DNA from: Desulfopila_A sp964446655
GTDB taxonomy: Bacteria; Desulfobacterota; Desulfobulbia; Desulfobulbales; Desulfocapsaceae
Length of the DNA stretch: 64,000 nucleotides
Reading direction: 5' to 3'
Assembly: GCA_964446655.1 (NCBI GenBank)
Contig: CAYUPL010000005.1
Span: 42,319 to 106,318 of the forward strand
The position numbers and the translations under genes are program-made. Below the pieces are notes generated by a model. The model had not been told where the DNA came from, made no database searches, and saw only the letters and a program-made list of their open reading frames with translations. Each line of letters starts with the position of its first letter. Positions within the stretch are counted from its first letter, which is position 1. Below, one piece after another: positions 41,623-51,611 of this stretch.

Positions 41623-44600
41623 TTTTTTTTCCACTTGAATCGTTCCATTTTGAGAAAGTCCTTGAGAGGGTCGAAAACCCCTATGACCTTTTTCACCGCA
41701 ACGTTTTTTTCCTGGAAAATTGACTCCAGGGAACTTAGCGGGTCGTGATTGGGGTTTTGCAGGTGGTTGCGTATGGCGCGCAGTTTGCGAATTATCTCCT
41801 TCTCCGCCATCTGCCGTAAGGTTGATTTCAATCTAATGATGTTTTCTTTGGTGTCATCATCACTCATCTTATTCTGATACTTGTTCAGTTTGAAAGAAAT
41901 GCGCTGCTCCGTCAGTTCGAGCACAAGTTTTTCGTACTCTTCGTTGAGCCAAACGGTTTCCGGAACCAGGTCACCGAAATGAGAGACACCGAGAATATCT
42001 TTGCCCTGGAGCCAGTAATTGATGAGAAAATCGATTTCAAGGCTATTGTAATTTTGACGCGGCATATACATTCTGCGCAGATATTGCAGGACCTTTTCCG
42101 CCTTTTTTTTATGGCCGCCGATGATAACTGAGCCTCCCACTTCAGCCTTGGTGACGCCTTTGGTCCAGGGTGCTCCGGTAATGCCGAAATCATGGTAGAT
42201 GGGGATATGGAGAATAGCGGAAAGCGTATTGAGTGCCAGGGCATATCCGGCCGATGGTCCGCCGACATTATATGAAGCGGAGAGTAGCTGGTGATGAATG
42301 GTCAGCTTGGAGAGGAACTCGCCGAGGAGTTTAGCCATGCTGATCTGCGGCTCCAGGGCCTGGAAATAGTTTTTCACCAGGGTGAGAGCCTCCTGGGCCG
42401 ACTGCTGCGTCATCTTCACTGCCATTTCCATCTGGGCCGTGGCCGAACCGGTACCAGAAACCGCACCAGTGACCAGTACTCTTTCCGAGGTAAGGCCGTA
42501 AGTCAGGCTTGTGGCGATGGGCAGGAGTACGCCATCCACATCATTGGCCCCGACGCCGACGATAAAACCTCTTTGAGGCTCCTGGCTCAGTTCCGCTTCC
42601 AGAAAGGTATCAAGTTCCACTTTGCCGCGCCTGATAGGGCTGTGTGATATTTCTTTGCGGACATTAAGCAGATGCGATTGGCAGAGAGGGTAATCTTCAT
42701 CATTTGATATGGTGGAAAAGAGGGCCAGTACTTCATCATAGTGCTCCAGAAAGGCAGTGGGGGATTCTCGCAGGGTCTGCTGCAGGTCATGGTGGTCGCC
42801 GAGTGCTTCCAGGATGCCGCTGATGGTCTTCAGGTTGAATTGTAAAAACTTATGCTGTTTTTCTCGTGAAAGAGTGGATATGGATTTGAGTTTTTTCAAA
42901 ACCATCAACTCCGTTGTGCGCAGTGACAGAGCCTTTTCAACAAATGCAGCGTAATCGGCCGGAGTGTTGCAGACGCCCTTGGCCGATTTGATTATGGTTT
43001 CGGCGCTGAGATCGTTTTTGTAGGGGATATCCTGCAGGGCGGCATGAATGATGGTGCGTATGTCTCTCTGGCCAAGCTGGCCGGAAACCTCCAGCACCTT
43101 AAGACGTTTGGAGCGGATGAGTGCAGGATCCAGCAGGTCGAGACGATTGGTGGTCAATACCGTAAACACCTTGAAAAGCGGCGTTTCACCATCAATGATG
43201 GCGAGGAACTTGTTGGTGAGGCGATCCGAGGGGGAACCGCCGGTACTGCTTCTTTTCGGGGCGAGCGAGTCACCTTCATCAAAAAAGACTACGGAAGGAG
43301 CGATCATTTTCGCTATGTCATATACCTTAATCAAGTTGGCGACTGTGCCGTCGACGGGGTCCGAAGGGTTGTGCAGGGCACTGGGGCTGGTGGAAATGTC
43401 GTGAATGCGTTTGTTCTCACTCAACCAGGATCTGACCAGAAAGGTCTTCCCGCTACCGGGTGGACCGTTGAGGACGACCCCTTTTTCTTCGCTGACATGA
43501 TAGAGGAGGCAGTTATTGGCCATTTCGGAAAAAGTATCTTTGACTTCGCCGACATAATCAGTCCAATGGGAGGTTCGGTCGATTCGGTTAACCACCTTTT
43601 TAAAAAGATCTCCAAAAGCGTTTTTGGCAACAAGTTCAAAGGCGTTTCTGACGAGAAGTGAATCGTCGAGGTATTCGGTCCGGAAGTCTCCCTTTATGCT
43701 GATGAGAAAGTTGACCAGTTTGCGAACGTAGGCCGGCGTAACCTGCAGGGCTCTCTCTGAGAATATGGCGTAAAATTTCCCAATGGCAACATTAAGATCT
43801 TCATGGTTAAGCAGTGTGGCGCTGCCTTCTTTACGGGTTGCACCGGCATGGGTGTGGACATTGTTTCTTCTCAGTTCGATGCGGACTATCTCGAAAAGGT
43901 TGCTTTTTTTTCTCCAGTACTCCGAGATATCGATGACAATGCCTTTTTCGACAAAACGCCGGTAGATGGCTGAGTCGAAAACCTCCGGCTTGTCGGAAGT
44001 GGCGACCAGAAAGCAGTCTCTGCTGCCGTTGATTATCTCGTCTATGATGATGTTAGAGGTATCCACCAGGGTACGCTGCTGTCTCTCTACACCGCCATGA
44101 CCGGAGGTTTCCGTGCGGGCAAAGGCGCTGTGTGCTTCTTCCATATGTCGGATACAGGTCTGGTTGGGATTGCCGAAGGCCTTTTTGAGAAAATTACCCG
44201 GTTCTCCTGCCAGTGAGGTCTGATAGTCGTTGGGCGTAATCCGGGAATAATCAACAAGCAGATGCTGTTCTTCGAGTTCTTCAAGGTTGCGGCTGATGCG
44301 TTTTTTGAAGAGGAATCGCACCAGTGGTACTCTGGAGAGGAAGTTATAACGCCGTAATTTCCGACGCCGGTCAATTTCCAAGGCAAGCTCAGGGTCAACA
44401 TCATCAAGGGATTTCCAGAAAGGTTGCGCCGCCATAACATTGGCCTTTTTCTGTCCCAGGTCTATTTCCGGTCGAACATCTTTTGAGAAGATAACTTTCT
44501 CGATGGCCTCGATGGCTGTAGCACTCTTGCCGCTGCCGCTTGTGCCGGTCAGGAGGATGAGTGGAGCCTTCGGCACTGAAGTATCGGAGGAGTACTCCTT

Positions 44601-45032
44601 TCTGATGTGGGCTTTATACATCTTTTCGAGCAGGTCGGCAAATTCCTGAGGAATATGTACATCGGATAGTTCCTTGTTGAGGAGAGCAAGAAGCAGGGCA
44701 TGGTCTTTTTTACTCACTTCTTTTTCCAGGATATTATTCCATGCCTTGCGAGGGATGGTTTCGCCGGAGAGTTCAAAGCGACGCTGCCAGTCGGTCAGAA
44801 TGGCCGGTTCTCTGAGAATAACGAAGTTTTTTTCTTTGCTTAAAAGGAAAAACTTTTTCAGTCCAGTGGAGAAGGTATAAAGGATACCGCCGGGCGGGGT
44901 GTACTGGTTCAGCCTTGCTCGCATAAACTCCTTGGTATCGTAGGACCACGAGTCGACCAGAGACTCAATCTCAGCGATACGTTTTTCCGGCAGGCAAATA
45001 TGCTGAATCTTTTTTGTGAATCGTTTGGGCAT
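41619..45032 (-). CDS. Tandem-AAA+ Lon-type serine protease
   Basis: This 1137-residue protein has three enzymatic modules. AAA+ module 1 has Walker A GTSGSGKS at 163-170 and DCFLVATSDKPEVFD as sensor region. AAA+ module 2 resembles Cdc48/FtsH: GPPGSGKT at 523-530, VVFFDEGDS at 581-589 and LTTNR sensor at 626-630. The C-terminal S16 Lon-type protease (about 800-1020) has S927 in GGPSAGY and K975 in IIGGHKKK. Classical Lon has one AAA+ domain and a LAN domain, so this layout is unusual. It would unfold and degrade proteins. The upstream gene, 21 bp away, encodes an SPFH membrane protein, suggesting a membrane-scaffolded protease. Confidence 0.88.
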   Translation of the reverse strand: MPKRFTKKIQHICLPEKRIAEIESLVDSWSYDTKEFMRARLNQYTPPGGILYTFSTGLKKFFLLSKEKNFVILREPAILTDWQRRFELSGETIPRKAWNNILEKEVSKKDHALLLALLNKELSDVHIPQEFADLLEKMYKAHIRKEYSSDTSVPKAPLILLTGTSGSGKSATAIEAIEKVIFSKDVRPEIDLGQKKANVMAAQPFWKSLDDVDPELALEIDRRRKLRRYNFLSRVPLVRFLFKKRISRNLEELEEQHLLVDYSRITPNDYQTSLAGEPGNFLKKAFGNPNQTCIRHMEEAHSAFARTETSGHGGVERQQRTLVDTSNIIIDEIINGSRDCFLVATSDKPEVFDSAIYRRFVEKGIVIDISEYWRKKSNLFEIVRIELRRNNVHTHAGATRKEGSATLLNHEDLNVAIGKFYAIFSERALQVTPAYVRKLVNFLISIKGDFRTEYLDDSLLVRNAFELVAKNAFGDLFKKVVNRIDRTSHWTDYVGEVKDTFSEMANNCLLYHVSEEKGVVLNGPPGSGKTFLVRSWLSENKRIHDISTSPSALHNPSDPVDGTVANLIKVYDIAKMIAPSVVFFDEGDSLAPKRSSTGGSPSDRLTNKFLAIIDGETPLFKVFTVLTTNRLDLLDPALIRSKRLKVLEVSGQLGQRDIRTIIHAALQDIPYKNDLSAETIIKSAKGVCNTPADYAAFVEKALSLRTTELMVLKKLKSISTLSREKQHKFLQFNLKTISGILEALGDHHDLQQTLRESPTAFLEHYDEVLALFSTISNDEDYPLCQSHLLNVRKEISHSPIRRGKVELDTFLEAELSQEPQRGFIVGVGANDVDGVLLPIATSLTYGLTSERVLVTGAVSGTGSATAQMEMAVKMTQQSAQEALTLVKNYFQALEPQISMAKLLGEFLSKLTIHHQLLSASYNVGGPSAGYALALNTLSAILHIPIYHDFGITGAPWTKGVTKAEVGGSVIIGGHKKKAEKVLQYLRRMYMPRQNYNSLEIDFLINYWLQGKDILGVSHFGDLVPETVWLNEEYEKLVLELTEQRISFKLNKYQNKMSDDDTKENIIRLKSTLRQMAEKEIIRKLRAIRNHLQNPNHDPLSSLESIFQEKNVAVKKVIGVFDPLKDFLKMERFKWKKN

Positions 45033-45053
45033 ATGTCACCGTATGGCGATAAG

Positions 45054-45974
45054 TTATTGTTGCGGCGGCAGTGGCAGTGTAATGGGAGTTGTTGCACCGC
45101 TGCCCTGCAGGACCACTGTATTCTGCCCGGTCTGATTTTTCTCGTAGGCATCGGCCCATTTTTGCTGCACCAGGAACTGAAGGATATCACGGTCGGACGA
45201 TCCGTCGTCCTGGCCGATTCCAGTCTGCAGTCCACGGATACCGTCAAGGTAGGCGGCATACAGTTTCTTGATGCGACTGGCCTCCTGGTCGGCAGCGTAG
45301 TTTTCTCCTTCGGCGATGAGTTCCCGCCGTTTTTTCTCCTCTGAGGCCTCCACCAGTTTTTCACCAAAACGAGTGTCGCGCAGCACAAAGCTGACGACAT
45401 CGATGCCGTACTTTTCTTCCAGCGACGGGCCACCCTCGTTGATCGGTCTGGATTTGAGCGCACTGAATATCTTTTCTTTAATTTCTTCCCGGTCACTGAT
45501 TAATTTGTTGACCGGCTGGGCCTGTAGAATATCCTTGACGATACCGTCGTAGTCTCCCTGAAGGAGTGTCATGGGATCCAGATTCTCAATGGCCCACTGG
45601 TTGAGGTTATTTATTCGATAGGTCAAGAGGCCGGATGTCCACAGGGCGACATTTTCTTTCGATATGATACGGAGCGGCTCAACAATCCCTCCCAGAAACA
45701 TAGTCTGGTTCATCAGGGTAACTTCCTGTTCGATCCGGGTGAAAAAAGGGAGGCGCATGTGCCAGCCGATATCGGTTACCGCCTCGCGGTTGCCGCCCAG
45801 TTTTTCCAGGACAACTGCATAATTTTCCTTGACCTTGAAGATGGTTTTGGTGGCGTATATTCCCGCGACGAGGGCATATGCCAGGCCCAGGGCGAGGCAG
45901 ATAAAGAAAAGCCGCTGCAGGATCTGAAGAACGAAACCTCTCTGGAAAAATTTGCCGGTACTTTCTGGTCGCAT
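45054..45974 (-). CDS. SPFH/band-7 membrane protein, HflC-like
   Basis: This 306-residue protein has one N-terminal transmembrane helix (LQRLFFICLALGLAYALVAG) and an SPFH domain (KENYAVVLEKLGG to about 230), then a charged helical tail (EEKKRRELIAEGENYAADQE) and a low-complexity end. HflC and HflK surround the FtsH AAA protease in other bacteria. Here a single HflC-like protein is paired with a tandem-AAA Lon-type protease instead of FtsH/HflK. AAGGAG lies 6 nt before the ATG. I infer it scaffolds or restrains the protease at the inner membrane. Confidence 0.9.
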   Translation of the reverse strand: MRPESTGKFFQRGFVLQILQRLFFICLALGLAYALVAGIYATKTIFKVKENYAVVLEKLGGNREAVTDIGWHMRLPFFTRIEQEVTLMNQTMFLGGIVEPLRIISKENVALWTSGLLTYRINNLNQWAIENLDPMTLLQGDYDGIVKDILQAQPVNKLISDREEIKEKIFSALKSRPINEGGPSLEEKYGIDVVSFVLRDTRFGEKLVEASEEKKRRELIAEGENYAADQEASRIKKLYAAYLDGIRGLQTGIGQDDGSSDRDILQFLVQQKWADAYEKNQTGQNTVVLQGSGATTPITLPLPPQQ

Positions 45975-46116
45975 GACAACTCCTTATGCTGATGTCAAAG
46001 ATGATAAATGCCGGATGGTATATTTGAGCGTAGCTGAAAAGCGATGTCCTGTCAAACCGTGAGGTGCAATAAAAGGTATTTAAGGTGTGGAAAATACGTT
46101 GCTATCGCTAATATCG

Positions 46117-46749
46117 CTAAGGAAGGAGGAAACTGCCCGCAAAATCGATGACGGGAAGAATCATCTTGCCGAGGATACCTGTAAAGGCAAGAATGAGAAT
46201 AAGAATAAAACCATATTTTTCCCAGGAAGAATAGGTTCGTGCCATATCATCAGGCAGGAGTCCCATAAGGATACGACTGCCGTCAAGTGGAGGTATGGGC
46301 AGAAAGTTGAAGATACAGAGAACCAGGTTGATCCAGATGGAGGCCTTTACCATCGCAAACAGAGGCACAATAACGGCCTCCATTGCCTGGGAATAGGGAA
46401 GAACCAGGGTGATCTGATAGAGCATCTGCGCAACGATGGCGCTGATGATAGCGAGGGCAAGGTTGGTGACCGGGCCTGCCAGGGCAACCCACAACAAATC
46501 CTTTTTGGGATTACTGAAATAGGCGCCATTGACCGGTACGGGCTTTGCCCAACCGATATTGATAAGAAAAAAGGCAACGGTGCCAAAAGGATCAAGATGC
46601 TTTAAAGGGTTCAGCGTCAGTCTGCCGGTCAGTTTGGCGGTCGGGTCACCGAGTCGGTATGCAACATACCCATGGGCTACTTCATGCAAGGTAAGAGCCA
46701 GTAAAATCGGCGGGGCGAGCAGTACTATTTTAGTAAGTAATTCGATCAT
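46117..46749 (-). CDS. Site-2 protease family (M50) intramembrane metallopeptidase
   Basis: This 210-residue multi-pass membrane protein has the zinc motif HEVAHG near residue 22 and the third ligand in PPLDGSRIL, the group of small soluble-domain-free site-2 proteases. It cleaves membrane-bound substrates within the bilayer. No PDZ domain is present. It lies 54 bp downstream of the DHH-CBS-CCA gene, an arrangement probably driven by co-transcription. The substrate is unknown. Confidence 0.9.
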   Translation of the reverse strand: MIELLTKIVLLAPPILLALTLHEVAHGYVAYRLGDPTAKLTGRLTLNPLKHLDPFGTVAFFLINIGWAKPVPVNGAYFSNPKKDLLWVALAGPVTNLALAIISAIVAQMLYQITLVLPYSQAMEAVIVPLFAMVKASIWINLVLCIFNFLPIPPLDGSRILMGLLPDDMARTYSSWEKYGFILILILAFTGILGKMILPVIDFAGSFLLP

Positions 46750-46803
46750 GATTCGATATAGGTAAACATTGAATCATAAAAAAACAAGCGAAAAAGGAGG
46801 GCG

Positions 46804-49473
46804 CTACAGGGGATAATTTTCCCGGACAAAGGTATTTTCGTCCTCTTCCGACTGCACCAGGTTGTCGAGTCTGGCGCTCAGCAGATCGTTAAGGATTGAT
46901 TTGAACAGCGGACCTGGACTGTATCCCAGCTTTTCGAGCTTTTTGCCGGTGATTTTGGTCTTTGTCGGACGCAGCGTGGTGACATAGTTTGATATATAAC
47001 GCTTGATATGGTTCTTCCGGGCAATGGCCATAAGATAGAGCAGGCTTTCGTTGCTCAACTCTTCAAAAAGCCAATAGATCTCACTGTTGCTCATGGCGCG
47101 TCGGCGGGACAGCATACTGCCGATTTTATCGGTGTGCTCTTTTTGCTGCACAAGGTTGTTGGATACCTTCTGTGGAATATTGAAGCGTTTACAGAAGGAC
47201 CTGATCTCGTTGCTGCCGGATCGTCCCAAAATTGCGAGAAAATAGACTGTCCAGGTTTCCAGATGATCCCTAAGATAGAGCAGTTTGAACCAGGAAATAG
47301 CACGATGGGCCTGCGTCAGTATATGGAGGAAGCGGCGATCTATTTTGAGGTGTGGTTTGAGATCGGGCCAGAGAAATTGAAAGAGCTTGAATTCCGCAAG
47401 CCGCTCGATTGCCGGAATGGGATTTTCTTCGGACAGGATGATTTTGATTTCCGTAAAAAATCTGGGATCATCCGCCTTGCCGAAAAGTTTCATTTTGACG
47501 GCGTTACGGATCAGTCTTTCGGTATGTCTGGAAATAGTGAAGTCCATTCGCTTTTCCAGCCTGATTGCTCTGAATATCCGGGTAGGGTCTTCAACAAAGC
47601 TGAGGTTGTGCAGCACCTTGATGGACTTCTGCTTCAGATCATTCTGACAGTTGAAGAAATCGTTTAAGGTACCAAATTCGGCCTCGTTAAGTTGGATCGC
47701 CATGGCGTTGATGGTGAAGTCACGGCGAAACAGATCCAGTTTAAGCGAAGAAAGCTCAATGGTCGGCAGGGCTGCCGGATATTCGTAATACTCCAGTCGT
47801 GCCGTGGCGATATCTATCTTGAAATTGTTGGGTAATACAACCATGGCGGTGGCAAACCGTTCGTGGGTGCGTACCCGGCCGCCTAGCTTCTCTGCCAGCT
47901 TTTGGGCATACTCAATGCCTTCTCCCTCGATCACCACGTCGAGGTCGAGATTGGGCTTTTTCAGCAGCAGATCGCGCACAAAACCGCCAACCGCGTAAGC
48001 CTTGAAGCTGAGTTGGTCGGCCACCTCGCCGATGGTTTGCAGGAGGGTTATGATGTCCTTGCCGAGACATTCGCCCATAATCGAACCCAGGTTTCTGGTT
48101 CTCTCCAGAGAAGGGTATTCCGACTCCTGAATAAGGTTTCTGGGAAGATTGGCAGGATCGTTGACCAGTCTGTTAAGGAGATCCGTACGCGTTATAACCC
48201 CCGCGATTTGACCGTCATGCACTATGGGGATGAGACGCTGCCGGTTTTCAATGATCAGTTCCTGAATATCTGCAAGAGTTGCTTTGAGCGACAGAACTTC
48301 GATGTCCGAAGTCATATAGTCACTGACCGGCAAGTGGCCCAGGTTGTGATGAATTGCCTTTTCCACCACTCTTCTTGAGATGGTCCCTGCGATGATGGGA
48401 CCGTTGCTGTTGTCGTGTTTTTTGTATGATTCCGGTACTATCGGCAGCACGGTTATGTTGTAGCGGGTCAGCAGTTTTTTCGCTTCTGCAATTGTAGTGC
48501 TGGTGGGAGTCGTGATGACCGGCCGTGACATCATCTCTTCGGCGATGGGCTGGGGGCGGACATGCCGGTGCAGCATTCTGACAAGTTTTTCCTGAGCTTC
48601 AATCAGGGTCATGTCGCGTACCGTGGCCGATGCCGCCGTGGCATGACCACCACCGCCGAGATCGCGGGCCACCAGGCCGACATTGACCTCGGGAATCCTG
48701 CTTCTAGCGATCAGATATATTCTGCCTGCCATCGATATGAGAGCAAAAAGAGTATCGAGATTCTCCATATGCATGAACCGTCTGACGATCAGAGCAAAAT
48801 CATCGACATAGGTCTGCAGACTGAGGCTAACCACAACGATGGGGATATCCTGTATGACATAGCTATTGGCGGCCTGTATCAGCTCGCCGAGGAGCTGTAC
48901 CTGCTGGGTGGTAAGCTCGTGGGTGAGAAATTGGGCGACAATGTCGAGTTTTGCACCTTTTTCGAGGAGCCATGCGGCTGCGTGAAGATCCTGTGGCGTG
49001 GTGGTGAGGTGGGTCAACGAGCCGGTGTCTTCATATATTCCCAGGCAGAATATGGTAGCTTCGTGGGCTGTAATCTCTATATGCTTTTCCTGCAGCAGCT
49101 CCACCAGGAGTGTGGTTGTCGACCCAACATCCTCGATAACCTCCACGTCGCCTGTCATGTCTCCAGGACTCTTTGGATGATGGTCGAAGATATGGAGAAA
49201 AAGACCTCTGTTCTGCAAACATTTACCCAGCGGTCCCAATCTGGAGGATGCACGGGTGTCAACCACGATGAGATGTTTGACTTTGCTGAGGTCAATGGTC
49301 TTCAGTTTGTGAAACTCGTAACGGTACAGCAGGTCTTCAGCGATAAATTCTCGGACGTTTTTTTCCTGTGAGCCGGAAAAAACCAGGATGGCTTCGGGAT
49401 AGAGCTTCTGCGCTGCAATCATGGCGGCCATACCATCAAAATCAGCATTCAGGTGGGTTGTGATTATCTGCAT
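46804..49473 (-). CDS. DHH phosphoesterase-CBS-tRNA nucleotidyltransferase fusion
   Basis: This 889-residue protein combines three parts. The N-terminal DHH/DHHA1 phosphoesterase (about 1-300) has the metal motif THLNADFDGM and FDHHPKSPG. A CBS-domain pair (about 315-430, SDYMTSDIEVL) senses nucleotides. The class II nucleotidyltransferase head and body (about 480-889) have GGFVRDLLLKKPNLDLDVVI and the RNA-binding RDFTINAMAIQL. The last part would add CCA or A residues to tRNA 3' ends. This three-part fusion recurs in deltaproteobacterial lineages. The phosphoesterase may process nucleotides or short RNAs. There is no sign of truncation. Confidence 0.92.
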   Translation of the reverse strand: MQIITTHLNADFDGMAAMIAAQKLYPEAILVFSGSQEKNVREFIAEDLLYRYEFHKLKTIDLSKVKHLIVVDTRASSRLGPLGKCLQNRGLFLHIFDHHPKSPGDMTGDVEVIEDVGSTTTLLVELLQEKHIEITAHEATIFCLGIYEDTGSLTHLTTTPQDLHAAAWLLEKGAKLDIVAQFLTHELTTQQVQLLGELIQAANSYVIQDIPIVVVSLSLQTYVDDFALIVRRFMHMENLDTLFALISMAGRIYLIARSRIPEVNVGLVARDLGGGGHATAASATVRDMTLIEAQEKLVRMLHRHVRPQPIAEEMMSRPVITTPTSTTIAEAKKLLTRYNITVLPIVPESYKKHDNSNGPIIAGTISRRVVEKAIHHNLGHLPVSDYMTSDIEVLSLKATLADIQELIIENRQRLIPIVHDGQIAGVITRTDLLNRLVNDPANLPRNLIQESEYPSLERTRNLGSIMGECLGKDIITLLQTIGEVADQLSFKAYAVGGFVRDLLLKKPNLDLDVVIEGEGIEYAQKLAEKLGGRVRTHERFATAMVVLPNNFKIDIATARLEYYEYPAALPTIELSSLKLDLFRRDFTINAMAIQLNEAEFGTLNDFFNCQNDLKQKSIKVLHNLSFVEDPTRIFRAIRLEKRMDFTISRHTERLIRNAVKMKLFGKADDPRFFTEIKIILSEENPIPAIERLAEFKLFQFLWPDLKPHLKIDRRFLHILTQAHRAISWFKLLYLRDHLETWTVYFLAILGRSGSNEIRSFCKRFNIPQKVSNNLVQQKEHTDKIGSMLSRRRAMSNSEIYWLFEELSNESLLYLMAIARKNHIKRYISNYVTTLRPTKTKITGKKLEKLGYSPGPLFKSILNDLLSARLDNLVQSEEDENTFVRENYPL

Positions 49474-49678
49474 TGGTGTCCGGATAAGGATGATTGAAGC
49501 ATTATTTACGTTTTCCCCAGGCTATATGATGGAAAAAAGAACGTTTTGTCAAGGGTGGCGCTACTTGGCAATGCCACAAAGTGGCATAAGCTTGCTGTTT
49601 TTATGGCCAAGTTTTTCTGATACGACTTTTTCTGACACGATCTTTGCGCAATCTCCGGGGGATCCCTATCTCTTTCTG

Positions 49679-51568
49679 CTAACCGTGCGTCTTGGCGGAC
49701 AGATCGAACGGCATAATGATAGAGATTTCTCCGCTGGAGGTGGTGTCTTCCTGCATATGGGGATAGCGTTTGGCGAAAACCGCGAGCATCGCTTTGTTAT
49801 CCTGCATAACGGTGGCGACAAAGCCGATAAAGCCGTTTTCCCTGGCAATCTGTTCGAGGAAACCAAGCATGTGACCCGCTATGCCCAGGCCATGAAAATC
49901 GTCGTGTACCACAAAGGCGACCTCGGCATAGCCGTTGTCCTCCCGGGAATAGGAACCGATGGCCATAACCTCGTAGTGCCCCGCTTTCTGCACCCTGCCG
50001 ATGAGTGTCATATTGTCGTGATAGTCCACTTCGGCCCATTGCTGTTGGGCGACTTCATGGGAGAATAGTCGTATTTTGTAGAAAAAGCGACGATAGATGG
50101 TCTCCTCTTTCAGGGAGTAGAAAAAGGTGCGGTAATCGAACTCGTCGGCCGGATAGAGAGGACGGATAAAGGCCGTCATGCCGTTTTTCAAGTCCACTCG
50201 CCAGTCATATTTCTCCAGGTATATCAAGTCTTCATCCAGGGGCGGCAATTGGTCGGCGAAGATGTAGTGGTGTTTTTTGGCGGCGTTGATCAACTGGGCC
50301 CGAAATTTGGGATGGGCGATCTGGGCCAGCTCCATGACGCGCTGATAGATGCCCTTACCCTGCAGTTCGGCATAGCCGTATTCAGTGACGACAAAGTTGA
50401 TATCGCCCCGGGTGGTGGCCACCCCGGCTCCTTCCGACAGATGGGAGACAATTCTTGAGACGGTTTCGCCTTTGGCGGTCGAGGGCAGGGCCACGATGGT
50501 GAAGCCACCCTTGGACATGGCGGCGCCGCGGATAAAGTCAACCTGATCCCCGATACCGCTGTAAAAGCGATACCCCAGGGAATCGGAGCAGACTTGGCCG
50601 GTAAGATCGACCTCCAGGGCCGAGCTGATGGAGACGAGATTGTCGTTGCGGGCGATAACTGCCGGGTCGCTGACGAACTCCGACGAGCGAAAATCGAAAA
50701 AGGGATTATCGTCGACAAAACGATACAGTTTTTCGCTGCCCATGCACAGGGAAGCCACGACCCGGCGAGGCAGCAGAGTTTTCAACCTGTTGCTGACCAC
50801 GCCCTGTTCGAAAAGGGGCAGCATGGCGTCGGTGATCAGCTGGGTATGTATGCCCAGATCCTTCTTGCCCCTCAGGTGCCCCAGCACGGCATTGGGCAGC
50901 ATGCCGAATCCGACCTGCAGGGTGTCACCGTCACGGATGAGCTGGGAAATAAAATGGCCGATGCGGCTGACGACATGGTCGTCGCGATATTTCGTGCTGT
51001 AGGTCACCAGCGGCTCCTGGTGAGGGACGAAATAGTCGATACTGTCCATATGGACAAGGCTGTCTCCCCAGGTGCGTGGCATATTCGGATTCACCTGAGC
51101 GATGACCATCGTGGCGTTCTCCACAGCCGAGCGGGTGATGTCCACGGAAACTCCGAGACTGCAATAACCGAAACCGTCCGGCGGACTGACCTGAATCATG
51201 GCAATGTCAAGAGGGATGCGGTACCCGGCAAAGAGTTTCGGAATCTGGGAAAGGTACATGGGCAGATAGTCGATTTTCCCTTCGAAGGCAGCACGGCGCA
51301 TCGATTGACTTATAAAAAACAATTTCAGAGAAAAACGCCTGGAAAATGACGGCTCGTCGACATACTGTGCCAGGGTATGAGACAGCATCTGATAGACTAT
51401 GATATCCTGTATGGCGGTATTGGCCACCATGTCATGGATCAGATGCTGGGGTTCACCGCAGCCGGTGCCTAAAAAGAGGCGGCAGCCGTTCTGGATAAAG
51501 GCGACCGCCTCCCGGCCGGTGCGAATTTTTTCTTCTGGCAGTTTCTGCTGCCATTGCGGCAATGACAT
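49679..51568 (-). CDS. Acetyl-CoA hydrolase/transferase fused to a GNAT domain
   Basis: This 629-residue protein has an N-terminal acetyl-CoA hydrolase/CoA-transferase region (about 10-440) with FIQNGCRLFLGTGCGEPQHL, GFGMLPNAVLGHL and the active-site-region sequence FVVTEYGYAELQGKGIYQR. The C-terminal GNAT domain (about 470-629) has FVVHDDFHGLGIAGHMLGFL. The first part moves CoA between acids such as acetate; the second may acetylate a protein or small molecule, possibly as feedback on acetyl-CoA. The ATG at 51568 follows GGGGGG; an in-frame ATG at 51586 overlaps that site. Confidence 0.9.
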   Translation of the reverse strand: MSLPQWQQKLPEEKIRTGREAVAFIQNGCRLFLGTGCGEPQHLIHDMVANTAIQDIIVYQMLSHTLAQYVDEPSFSRRFSLKLFFISQSMRRAAFEGKIDYLPMYLSQIPKLFAGYRIPLDIAMIQVSPPDGFGYCSLGVSVDITRSAVENATMVIAQVNPNMPRTWGDSLVHMDSIDYFVPHQEPLVTYSTKYRDDHVVSRIGHFISQLIRDGDTLQVGFGMLPNAVLGHLRGKKDLGIHTQLITDAMLPLFEQGVVSNRLKTLLPRRVVASLCMGSEKLYRFVDDNPFFDFRSSEFVSDPAVIARNDNLVSISSALEVDLTGQVCSDSLGYRFYSGIGDQVDFIRGAAMSKGGFTIVALPSTAKGETVSRIVSHLSEGAGVATTRGDINFVVTEYGYAELQGKGIYQRVMELAQIAHPKFRAQLINAAKKHHYIFADQLPPLDEDLIYLEKYDWRVDLKNGMTAFIRPLYPADEFDYRTFFYSLKEETIYRRFFYKIRLFSHEVAQQQWAEVDYHDNMTLIGRVQKAGHYEVMAIGSYSREDNGYAEVAFVVHDDFHGLGIAGHMLGFLEQIARENGFIGFVATVMQDNKAMLAVFAKRYPHMQEDTTSSGEISIIMPFDLSAKTHG

Positions 51569-51611
51569 AATCTTACCCCCCGGCAAAAGAGTGGAAAAGC
51601 AAAGGCATCAA

